Positions 26,923-34,146 of a stretch of 64,000 nucleotides of DNA are shown piece after piece (positions within the stretch are counted from its first letter, which is position 1; every line of letters begins with the position of its first letter). A program made the position numbers and the translations under genes. Source of the DNA: Candidatus Ribeiella danica (GTDB lineage Bacteria > Chloroflexota > Chloroflexia > Chloroflexales > Roseiflexaceae); contig JADKFS010000001.1 of assembly GCA_016717335.1 (NCBI GenBank), positions 1,178,001 to 1,242,000 on the forward strand. Direction: 5' to 3'. Under the pieces are notes generated by a model. That model had not been told where the DNA came from. It saw nothing but the letters and a program-made list of their open reading frames with translations, and made no database searches.

Positions 26923-27768
26923 TCACCAGTCAAAGGTCATCTGCAAGCGCTCGCACAGCCGCTGGTTGTGCGGCGCGAAGTAGTCCGTCAGCCGCCGCCG
27001 CAGGCCGGCGTCCATCTCGTCGTAGCGCGGGTAGCTGGGCTGCCGCTCCGATCGCGAGCGCGCGGCGGGCCGATCCAGGAACTCCAGCGTCTGTTGCAGG
27101 ATCGCGCCCGGGTGAGAATACAGGCGCTCGGCGGCGACGATCAGCAGCTGCTCGCGCGGAAAGGCCGCCAGCCAGCGCTCGATCTGCGGGGCGTAGGCGC
27201 CCCGCGCGAGGTACGAGTGGTGCTGGTGGCTGTAGCTCTGGTAGCGCTCGTCGCGCAGCATGCGCTCCTCCTCGCCGGCCAGCCGCTCCGGCTCGCGCTC
27301 GATCGCCTGCTCGAACGACAGCGTCTCGAAGCCGCGCCGCCGCTCGTGCTGGTACTGCGAGTAGGCCCGATCGACCGGGTTGCGCAGCAGGGCGATCAGC
27401 TTGATCTGCGGCAGGCTCTCGGCGACCCGGCGGGGCACGTGCGGGTGGAACATGTAGTACGGGCTGGCCTCGCCGGTCAGCGGCGGCCGGCGGCCCAGGC
27501 GCGGCGGGAAGAACGTCCGATACCAGCCCAGGCCGCGCTCGTAGCGGACGTCGAAGAAGTGCACCTCCTTCGTGAGCGCGGGGGCCACGCCCGGCTGGCC
27601 GACCAGCATGTCGTACAGGTAGGTCGTGCCGGCGCGCTGCGCCCCGACGATCAGAAAGCCCGGCAGCAGGCGCGCCCAGGCGGTCCGCTCGCGGTAGGCG
27701 TACACGAGCGGCTTGCCCAGGCGCCGCAGCGGGCGGAGCAGCGCCGAGCGCTGGATCAGTCTGCGCAT
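26923..27768 (-). CDS. Sulfotransferase family protein (PAPS-dependent type)
   Basis: 281 residues. The 5'-phosphosulfate loop is GFLIVGAQRAGTTYLYDML and the 3'-phosphate motif is LIALLRNPVDRAYSQYQHE, both as in bacterial and heparan-type sulfotransferases. The end RLTDYFAPHNQRLCERL is also typical. The acceptor is unknown; an envelope polysaccharide or lipid is plausible given the sugar genes nearby. The gene starts 9 bases after the LeuD-like gene and ends just before the methyltransferase start. Confidence 0.93.
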   Translation of the reverse strand: MRRLIQRSALLRPLRRLGKPLVYAYRERTAWARLLPGFLIVGAQRAGTTYLYDMLVGQPGVAPALTKEVHFFDVRYERGLGWYRTFFPPRLGRRPPLTGEASPYYMFHPHVPRRVAESLPQIKLIALLRNPVDRAYSQYQHERRRGFETLSFEQAIEREPERLAGEEERMLRDERYQSYSHQHHSYLARGAYAPQIERWLAAFPREQLLIVAAERLYSHPGAILQQTLEFLDRPAARSRSERQPSYPRYDEMDAGLRRRLTDYFAPHNQRLCERLQMTFDW

Positions 27769-27777
27769 ACGCTCGCC

Positions 27778-28284
27778 TCATCCATCGAAGCCCTCCTCCT
27801 CCACAACTCGCCGCATCCGTGAGAGCAGCTGCGACCGCCGCACCGCGTCCAGCAGCTCGGCAGGGCAGGGCAGGGCTTGGAACGTCGCGCCGCTGGCGCG
27901 ATCGGTGATCTTCCCGCTGGCCAGGTCGATCCGCGCCACGCCGCCGGCCGCAATTGCGAGCGCGGCCGGGCAGACCAGCACCGGCAGCCCGTAGGCCGCG
28001 GCGGCATCGGCGAAGGCGGCATCGGCCGAGGCGCAGACCACCGCGGCGAACCCGGCGGCCAGCAGCGCGAGCGCGGCAATGTCGGGCTCGTCGCCGCCGC
28101 CGAAGTCATGGCCGGCCAGCAGCACATCGCCCTCGCGCGCCTGCTCGGCGATCGCCGGGTCGACCACCGCGAGGCAGTGCGCGGCGAGCCAGGCCGGGTC
28201 GCCGGCGCCGCGCTGCTCCGGCGCGATAATATCGTCGGTTGTGATCCCGTCGCCGACTCGGTGGGCTGTGCCGTAGAGAACCAT
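27778..28284 (-). CDS. Divergent aconitase-swivel (LeuD-like small subunit) protein
   Basis: 168 residues, the usual length of an isopropylmalate dehydratase small subunit. The N-terminus keeps GDGITTDDIIAP and the middle keeps GHDFGGG. The next conserved block, normally (C/G)SSREHA, here reads DEPDIA, so the substrate-contacting Ser-Arg pair is gone. No large subunit lies nearby. It may have another substrate or be a non-enzymatic relative. It is followed closely by the sulfotransferase gene. Confidence 0.65.
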   Translation of the reverse strand: MVLYGTAHRVGDGITTDDIIAPEQRGAGDPAWLAAHCLAVVDPAIAEQAREGDVLLAGHDFGGGDEPDIAALALLAAGFAAVVCASADAAFADAAAAYGLPVLVCPAALAIAAGGVARIDLASGKITDRASGATFQALPCPAELLDAVRRSQLLSRMRRVVEEEGFDG

Positions 28285-28290
28285 AGGAGT

Positions 28291-28299
28291 AGTATACCA
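28291..28299 (-). promoter_or_regulatory. Extended -10 promoter, probably giving a leaderless mRNA
   Basis: TGGTATACT read on the minus strand. The -10 box ends only 7 bases before ATG 28284, so transcription should start at or next to the A of the start codon. Confidence 0.5.
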
Positions 28300-28378
28300 T
28301 CGACTCGGGGACGGCGCCCCCGGCCCCCCGCCTTGCCCCGAAGCCCCGAAGGAAAGGGTGGCGTGGCGCTGGCCGCTA

Positions 28379-28387
28379 TGCTATACT
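28379..28387 (+). promoter_or_regulatory. Extended -10 promoter for the AAA ATPase gene
   Basis: TGCTATACT, about 100 bases before ATG 28489; no clear -35 box. Confidence 0.5.
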
Positions 28388-28488
28388 GCCAGGCAAGCTT
28401 TCTCCTGCGGCAATCAGCATGACGCTCTGCGGAGCGACCAGGCGCTTGGCGGCCTCGCGCCGGCCGAGCACACGATCTGGAGGCAACA

Positions 28489-29796
28489 ATGCAACAACCA
28501 CTCACCTCGGTGCAGCTGAGCGGCGCAGCCCAGCCGGGCGGCTCAACCCTGCCCCAGCGACCACGCAACATCGAAGAGACCGGCCTCTCGCTCTCGTTCA
28601 TCTCGGACATGATCGTGCGCGCGCTGTACCTGATCGGCGAGATGACCGGCCAGCAGATCGTCGACCTGATCCACCTACCCTACGACAACGTGGTCGACCA
28701 GGCGATCACCTACTTGCGCCGCGAGCAGATGTGCGAGATCAAGGGCACCGGCGGCATCGGCGAGAAGGCCTACCGCTACCAGGCCACCACACGCGGCGTC
28801 GAGCGCGCCAAGGAGATCGGCGAGCGCACCCAGTACCTCGGGCCGGCGCCGGTGCCGCTCAGCATCTACACCGCGATGATGAAGGAGCATACTACCCAGG
28901 GGCTGATCATCAACGAGGACTCGATCCGCCAGGCCTTCGCGCATCTGGTGATCGGCGAGGCGCTGCTGCAGCAGCTCGGCCCGGCGGTCAACTCCGGCCG
29001 ATCGATCTTCCTGTTCGGCCACGCCGGCAACGGCAAGACCAGCATCGCCGAGTCGGTCGCCAAGCTCATGTCCGACTCGATCGTCATCCCGCACGCCGTG
29101 ATCATCGACGGCCAGATCATCCGCGTGTTCGACCCGATCCACCACGACAGCCTGCCGGTGCCGCCCGGCCAGGAGCACAACTACGACCGACGCTGGGTGC
29201 TCTCGAAGCGCCCGATCGTGGTGGCCGGCGGCGAGCTGAACATGGACTCGCTCGACCTGGTCTACGACGAGTACAGCAAGTACTACGAGGCGCCGCTGCA
29301 GATGAAGGCCAACGGCGGGCTGTTCCTGATCGACGACTTCGGCCGCCAGCAGATGCGCCCGCGCGAGCTGCTGAACCGCTGGATCGTCCCGCTCGAGAAG
29401 CGGCTGGACTACCTGACGCTGCATACCGGCAAGAAGATCGAGGTGCCGTTCGACCAGCTGATCATCTTCTCGACCAACATCGAGCCGAAGCAGCTGGTCG
29501 ACGAGGCGTTCCTGCGGCGCATCCGCTACAAGGTCGAGGTCGGCAACCCCACCCCGCCGGAGTACCGCGAGATCCTGCGGCGCATCTGCAAGGCCAAGAA
29601 CGTGCCCTACAGCGACGACGGGCTACGCTACCTGCTCGAGCAGGAGTACACCAAGCGCAACATCGAGCTGCGCGCCTGCCACCCGCGCGACCTGATCGAC
29701 CAGCTGATCGACATCGCCCGCTTCACGCGCACCCAGCCGACGATGTCGCGCGAGCTGCTGGCGGCGGCGTGCAAGTCGTACTTCGTCGAAGTTTAG
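28489..29796 (+). CDS. AAA ATPase with N-terminal winged-helix-like region
   Basis: 435 residues; GGAGG lies just before ATG 28489. Residues about 30-105 look like a winged-helix module (QQIVDLIHLPYDNVVDQAI, then TYLRREQMCEIKG). The ATPase part has Walker A GHAGNGKTS (177-185), a Walker B-like GLFLIDDFGRQQMRPRELLN and sensor FSTN. Homologues are widespread in Chloroflexota and are often labelled ATPase with chaperone activity or linked to Flp pilus assembly. No pilus genes are in view. It is transcribed alone or with aat. Confidence 0.85.
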   Translation: MQQPLTSVQLSGAAQPGGSTLPQRPRNIEETGLSLSFISDMIVRALYLIGEMTGQQIVDLIHLPYDNVVDQAITYLRREQMCEIKGTGGIGEKAYRYQATTRGVERAKEIGERTQYLGPAPVPLSIYTAMMKEHTTQGLIINEDSIRQAFAHLVIGEALLQQLGPAVNSGRSIFLFGHAGNGKTSIAESVAKLMSDSIVIPHAVIIDGQIIRVFDPIHHDSLPVPPGQEHNYDRRWVLSKRPIVVAGGELNMDSLDLVYDEYSKYYEAPLQMKANGGLFLIDDFGRQQMRPRELLNRWIVPLEKRLDYLTLHTGKKIEVPFDQLIIFSTNIEPKQLVDEAFLRRIRYKVEVGNPTPPEYREILRRICKAKNVPYSDDGLRYLLEQEYTKRNIELRACHPRDLIDQLIDIARFTRTQPTMSRELLAAACKSYFVEV

Positions 29797-29877
29797 GGCC
29801 GAGTTTTGAGTTTCGAGTTTTGAGTTTTGAGTTGATCGTCTGAAACTTAAAACTCAAAACTCAAAACTTAGAACTAT
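29797..29877. repeat. Inverted repeat of GAGTTTT heptamers
   Basis: TTTTGAGTTTCGAGTTTTGA pairs with the later AAACTCAAAACTCAAAA across a short loop. It could act as a terminator between the ATPase gene and aat, and it has the same 7-bp build as the mosaic repeats. Confidence 0.7.
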
Positions 29878-30471
29878 ATGCAGCTGACCCCCGACATCCT
29901 GCTGGCCGCCTACTGCCAGGCGCTCTTCCCGATGGCCGACGACGACGGCCAGATCTACTGGTACGACCCCAACCCGCGCGCGATCATCCCGCTCGACGCG
30001 TTTCACGTGCCGCGGCGGCTGGCCCGCCGCGTCCGCAGCGGCGAGTTCGAGATCCGCGTCGACACCAGCTTCCGCGCGGTGATGCGGGCCTGCGCCGAGC
30101 CGCGGGCCGACCACCTGGGCACGTGGATCTCCGAGGAGATGCTGGACGCCTACGCCGAGCTGCACCGGCTCGGCTTCGCCCACAGCGTCGAGGCCTGGCG
30201 CGCGGGGGAGCTGGTCGGCGGGCTGTACGGCGTGGCGATCGGCGGGCTGTTCGCCGGCGAGAGCATGTTCAGCCGCGCGACCGACGCCAGCAAGGTCGCG
30301 CTGGTGTACCTGGTCGAGCGGCTGCGGCGCGGCGGCTTCGTGCTGCTCGACTCGCAGTACGTCGTCGGCGCGCACATGCTGCAGTTCGGCACGGTCGAGA
30401 TCCCGCGCGCCGAGTACAAGCGCCGGCTCAGGCAGGCGCTGGCGGTCGATGCCGTCTTTCCGGTCGATTGA
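29878..30471 (+). CDS. aat: Leucyl/phenylalanyl-tRNA-protein transferase
   Basis: 197 residues, the standard core length. It has the family N-terminus LLAAYCQALFPMADDDGQIY, followed directly by WYDPNPRAIIPLD, then CAEPRADHLGTWISEEM, AYAELHRLGFAHSVEAW and GGLFAGESMFSRATDASKVA. The enzyme adds Leu or Phe to N-terminal Lys/Arg of proteins and marks them for ClpAP/ClpS degradation. It is convergent with the CHAT gene, with only 16 bases between. Confidence 0.97.
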   Translation: MQLTPDILLAAYCQALFPMADDDGQIYWYDPNPRAIIPLDAFHVPRRLARRVRSGEFEIRVDTSFRAVMRACAEPRADHLGTWISEEMLDAYAELHRLGFAHSVEAWRAGELVGGLYGVAIGGLFAGESMFSRATDASKVALVYLVERLRRGGFVLLDSQYVVGAHMLQFGTVEIPRAEYKRRLRQALAVDAVFPVD

Positions 30472-30487
30472 GCCCGCCGTCGTATGC

Positions 30488-31894
30488 CTACCTCAGCCCC
30501 ATCTGCTGCTCCAGGTCGGCGATCTGATGCTCCAGGTCCTCGATCTCGATCACCACGCTCGGGTCGACGCTGATGCCGTACTGGGCCTTCTGAAGCTGGC
30601 GCTGATACAATCGCTTCTTGAGCACGCTCAGCTGCTGCTCCTGGAGCCGGCGCAGCGAGGGGTCGTTTGGCGGTGGGCTGGCGCTCGCGGGCTGGCTTCC
30701 GCCGCCTTGCGCCGGGCTCGGGGCGGTGACAGCGGGAGTGGTGACGGCGGGCTCGGCATTGGGCAGCGCGAACAGGACGCCGTCGGGCGCGCGCATGTAC
30801 AGCACCGGCGTGGCCCACTCCAGGCTGTTCAAGTAGATCACGCTCACCTCGGCGCGCGCCTCGGCCAGCGCCACGTCGATCGGCATGCCGTCGGCCAGGT
30901 TGGTGTAGAACGCGCGCGACAGCTCGCGCGCGGCCAGGTCGCTGATGCGCACCTGGTTGGCCAGCACCGCCGGCACGCCGCTGGCGACGAAGCGGGCCGC
31001 CGCGCTGGCGAGCGCCCCGTACAGCGCGCCCTCCGCGCCGACCGAGCCGCTGCATGAGTTCAGCCAGACCAGCCGCAGCGCCTCGCTGTTGCGCAGCGTG
31101 CGCCGGACGGTATCGATGTCGACCTCGGCGCGGTTCCCGCTCCGATCGTGGAACAGCAGCCGGGCCGGCGCACCATCCGACGGCGCCTCACCGTGGCCCA
31201 GGTAGTGCACGATGTGAAACGGATCGGTGCGCTGGCGCTTGAACAGGTCTTCGAGCGTGGCCCGCTCCAGCACGTCGACGAACACGCGCCCTTTGCTCAC
31301 CGGCCCCTGGAGCGCCTTCTGGATCTCGGCGATCTCGTCGGCCAGGTCGAGCTTCAGCGGATCATTCGGCTCGCCCGGCCAGCCGGCCACCAGCAGCACC
31401 CGCAGCGGGCCGTCGACCGTCAGCTTGTTGCTCGGCATCGCCACCTCAAGGTAGCGCACCAGCGAGAGATGCGACACCAGCGCCAGGTAGTCGTCGAGCG
31501 GGTCGTACAGCAGCTCCCACGGCAGCCGCTCGACGTCCTCGGCCAGCCGCAGCTTGATGCGCAGGCCGCCCTTGCCGCGGTCGCGGATCAGCGCGCGACT
31601 GACATCATAGAGCTTGCGGATGTCGGAGGGGAACAGCGCCTCGAACAGCTTCTGGCCGATCTGCTGGGGATCGTCCAGCGATGGCATGGCCACCGGCGCG
31701 GCGTAGCTGCGCGCCGCCCTGGCCGCGCGCTCCAGCACCGAGCGCAGCGCATCGTGCTGCTCCTGGTCGTACGGTATCTGAAACGGCACCGGCCTGACCT
31801 CGCCGGCCGGCGATCTACGCAGCCGGACCGTGCCGCCGCCAACCTCCAGCTCGAAGTCTTCGTATGCTGACGCTTGCTGCATGGCTTGCCTCAT
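30488..31894 (-). CDS. CHAT-domain (caspase-like) protein with C-terminal helical adaptor
   Basis: 468 residues. The CHAT fold spans about 90-380 with catalytic His in HIVHYLGHG (H234) and Cys in VWLNSCSGS (C281); both are intact. The end of the domain has DVALAEARAEV and WATPVLYMR. A Pro/Ser linker leads to a helical hairpin (about 412-468) with LKKRLYQRQLQKAQYGISVD and VVIEIEDLEHQIADLE. Short modules like this occur in NACHT, CHAT and TIR proteins as adaptor segments. No separate substrate or sensor gene is adjacent, so its role (defence, cell death or regulation) is open. Confidence 0.9.
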   Translation of the reverse strand: MRQAMQQASAYEDFELEVGGGTVRLRRSPAGEVRPVPFQIPYDQEQHDALRSVLERAARAARSYAAPVAMPSLDDPQQIGQKLFEALFPSDIRKLYDVSRALIRDRGKGGLRIKLRLAEDVERLPWELLYDPLDDYLALVSHLSLVRYLEVAMPSNKLTVDGPLRVLLVAGWPGEPNDPLKLDLADEIAEIQKALQGPVSKGRVFVDVLERATLEDLFKRQRTDPFHIVHYLGHGEAPSDGAPARLLFHDRSGNRAEVDIDTVRRTLRNSEALRLVWLNSCSGSVGAEGALYGALASAAARFVASGVPAVLANQVRISDLAARELSRAFYTNLADGMPIDVALAEARAEVSVIYLNSLEWATPVLYMRAPDGVLFALPNAEPAVTTPAVTAPSPAQGGGSQPASASPPPNDPSLRRLQEQQLSVLKKRLYQRQLQKAQYGISVDPSVVIEIEDLEHQIADLEQQMGLR

Positions 31895-31930
31895 CTATCT
31901 CTGGAGCGGTCGACTTTCGGGGTTGGCGCG

Positions 31931-31939
31931 ATTGTAGCA
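31931..31939 (-). promoter_or_regulatory. Extended -10 promoter for the CHAT gene
   Basis: TGCTACAAT on the minus strand, about 35 bases before ATG 31894. Confidence 0.5.
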
Positions 31940-31984
31940 TATCCCTGTGCTGTCTGCATAGAGCCCGGTTTCCCCTTCTCCCGG

Positions 31985-32090
31985 GGACTCTTGCTGGCAT
32001 CAGCGTGCGGTCGCGTAGCGACCGCACGCTGATGCCTAGAATCTGAACCCCCTCCCCGGGCTGGGGAGGGGGCAGGGGGAGGGGTGACCA
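31985..32090. repeat. Paired dispersed hairpins
   Basis: GGCATCAGCGTGCGGTCGCG and its inverted partner CGACCGCACGCTGATGCC (about 31994-32037), then CCCCCTCCCC/GGGGAGGGGG (32049-32075). The same two-hairpin layout is seen at 44096-44190. Confidence 0.75.
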
Positions 32091-32104
32091 GATCTAGCCT
32101 CCGG

Positions 32105-33157
32105 CTAGGGGCCTTCCATGCCGGCGGGCCGCAGGATCACGCGCGCGGCGTTGCCCCGGTACACCTGCTCGAGCACGTCGTCGGGCAGGTGCAGGCCATA
32201 GATCTGCCAGCGCCCCTGCGGCGGGATCGGCTCGCCGCTGTAGCTGAAGTACTCGTCGTCGGTCTCCAAAAAACGGTAGTACAGCCGGTACGCCTCGGCG
32301 TCGGCGGCCGCGTCCAGCCCGAACATGATCCGGTCGGCGTAGCGCAGGAAGAACCGCCGCGCGCTGTAGGGCTGGCGGCCCAGCTCGCCGATCCGCGCGG
32401 CGATGTCGACGTAGAAGTTCGGGCAGCGGTCGAGCAGATGGCCGACCCAGCCGAGGTTCTCGGCGTAGCAGCCGACGTGCGCGCCGATGAAGGTGGTGCG
32501 CGGGTGGCGGGCCACCAGCCGCGCCAGGCCCTCGACGATCGCCAGGAACGGCGGGAACGGCGGGCTGGGGAACTGCCAGTCGGGGTGGGCATGCAGCTCC
32601 TCCCAGCGCTCGTTGGAGGAGTCGAGCGGCTCGAAGAACGCGGCCGGGTCGGCGACGTGGATCATCACCGGCCAGCCCAGCTCGGCCGCGGTCTGCCAGA
32701 TCGGGTCGAGGCGCGGGTCGTCGATCGCCGCCAGCTCGCCGCGCTGGTCGCGCACGTGCAGGCCGAACGGCTTCCAGATCTTCAGCCCCTGCGCGCCGCG
32801 GGCGGCCTGGGCGCGCAGCCGCGCGGCGGCCCACTCGCCGAAGCCGTCGCCGCGAGCGGGCCAGGCGCCCCAGTCCACCCCGCCGAACACCAGAAAGCGC
32901 TCGGGCGCGGCCTGCTTGAAGTGCCGCAGGTGGGCGTCCAGCAGCTCCTCGCCCCAGCCGCCGTCCAGGTCCACGAAGTGCGTGATCTGCGCCTCGTCGA
33001 GCACGGCCAGCAGCTCCTCGACCGGCCGCCGGTCCCAGCCGCCGCCGAAGGCGCTGCCGAGGTGATTGTGCGCGTCGATCACCGGGAAGCGCGGCCGCTC
33101 GATCCAGGTCTGCTGCACGCTCAGCATCGGTCGCGGCGTGTATTCGGAAAGATCCAT
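32105..33157 (-). CDS. Amidohydrolase (metal-dependent, amidohydrolase_2 type)
   Basis: 350 residues. It has the TIM-barrel metal motif FPVIDAHNHLG, a central lysine region GLKIWKPFGLHV, MIHVADP, FIGAHVGCYAENLGWVGHLL, and the late Asp in IMFGLDA. The family includes decarboxylases and lactone or amide hydrolases. The substrate cannot be told from the sequence. It shares the minus strand with the downstream CHAT gene but is separated by paired hairpins, so it is probably a separate unit. Confidence 0.9.
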   Translation of the reverse strand: MDLSEYTPRPMLSVQQTWIERPRFPVIDAHNHLGSAFGGGWDRRPVEELLAVLDEAQITHFVDLDGGWGEELLDAHLRHFKQAAPERFLVFGGVDWGAWPARGDGFGEWAAARLRAQAARGAQGLKIWKPFGLHVRDQRGELAAIDDPRLDPIWQTAAELGWPVMIHVADPAAFFEPLDSSNERWEELHAHPDWQFPSPPFPPFLAIVEGLARLVARHPRTTFIGAHVGCYAENLGWVGHLLDRCPNFYVDIAARIGELGRQPYSARRFFLRYADRIMFGLDAAADAEAYRLYYRFLETDDEYFSYSGEPIPPQGRWQIYGLHLPDDVLEQVYRGNAARVILRPAGMEGP

Positions 33158-33179
33158 AGGGCTCCTGCTGTCGGCCGGT

Positions 33180-33839
33180 CTACGGCCGGCGGTCGGGCGT
33201 CAGGCCGGCGGCTCTGGCCCGCACGATCGCCTGGGCGCGGTCGGCCACCTGAAGCTTGCTGAAGATGTTCGAGACGTTGTTGCGCACGGTCTTCGGGCTG
33301 AGCACCAGCTTGTCGGCGATGTCGTTGTTGTTATGCCCCTGGGCGATCAGCGCCAGGATCTCGCGCTCGCGCTCGGTCAGCTCCGGGAAGGCCTGCGGCG
33401 GCGCGGCCGGGCTGGGCGAGGCGAAGAAGCGCATCAGCCGAACGGCGATCGCCGGGCTGAAGATCGCCTCGCCGCTGGCGACCGCGTGGATGGCCCGCAG
33501 CACCTCGGCCTGGTCGGCGCCCTTCAGCAGGTAGCCGCGCGCGCCGGCCCGCATCGCCGAGAACACCGAGTCGTCGTCCTCGAACATCGTGACGACCAGG
33601 ATGCCGATGTGCGGGCTGGCCTGCACGATCCGGCGCGTCGCCTCGATCCCGTTCACGCCCGGCATGTTGATGTCCATCAGAATGATATCCGGCTGCAGCG
33701 AGCCCGCCAGACCGATCGCCTCGTCGCCGCCGGTCGCCTCGCCCACGACCTCCGTGTCTGCAACCGAGCTCAGCAGCGCCCGCAGCCCGTCGCGGAACAG
33801 CGGGTGGTCGTCGACGATCAGGACGCGTATTTTTTCCAT
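33180..33839 (-). CDS. Response regulator, NarL/FixJ family
   Basis: 219 residues. The receiver domain (1-120) has VLIVDDHPLFRDGLRALLSS, the phosphoacceptor Asp in ILMDINMPGVNGIEA, and lysine in YLLKGAD. The LuxR-type helix-turn-helix is LTEREREILALIAQGHNNND, followed by DKLVLSPKTVRNNVSNIFSK. It is encoded downstream of two histidine kinase genes on the same strand and is probably their common target. Confidence 0.97.
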   Translation of the reverse strand: MEKIRVLIVDDHPLFRDGLRALLSSVADTEVVGEATGGDEAIGLAGSLQPDIILMDINMPGVNGIEATRRIVQASPHIGILVVTMFEDDDSVFSAMRAGARGYLLKGADQAEVLRAIHAVASGEAIFSPAIAVRLMRFFASPSPAAPPQAFPELTEREREILALIAQGHNNNDIADKLVLSPKTVRNNVSNIFSKLQVADRAQAIVRARAAGLTPDRRP

Positions 33840-34146
33840 TGGCGTTTCCTCAGCCTCATTCTTGGATCAAGGAGACGGAAGACGATGGACCAAGGACCAA
33901 GGACCAAGGGCCAACGACCAAGGGCCAACGACCAATGACGATGGACGATGGACCAAGGACGATGGACCAAGGACAGGGAACAGGGAACAGGGGACAGGGG
34001 ACAGGGGTCAGCATTCGATACCCTATCACCCGGTCACCTTGTCACTTTGTCTCCTTGTCGCGCCCAAGCCCCAAGCCCCAAGTCCCAAGCCCACGTCTCC
34101 TTGTCGCGCCCAAGCCCCTCGGTCACCCGGTCATCTTGTCATCTTG
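33840..34146. repeat. Mosaic of 7-8 bp tandem repeats
   Basis: 307 bases between response regulator and kinase. Modules GACCAAG, GACGATG and GGAACAG, the 23-base core (34007-34029), GTCACCTT and CCCAAGCC. It has the same orientation relative to transcription as the element at 21139-21521. Confidence 0.9.

Noticed and set aside
26923..27781. Overlapping second frame of the sulfotransferase gene as a separate protein
   Set aside because: Only the annotated frame has the PAPS-binding motifs; the other is Ala/Arg/Pro-rich.
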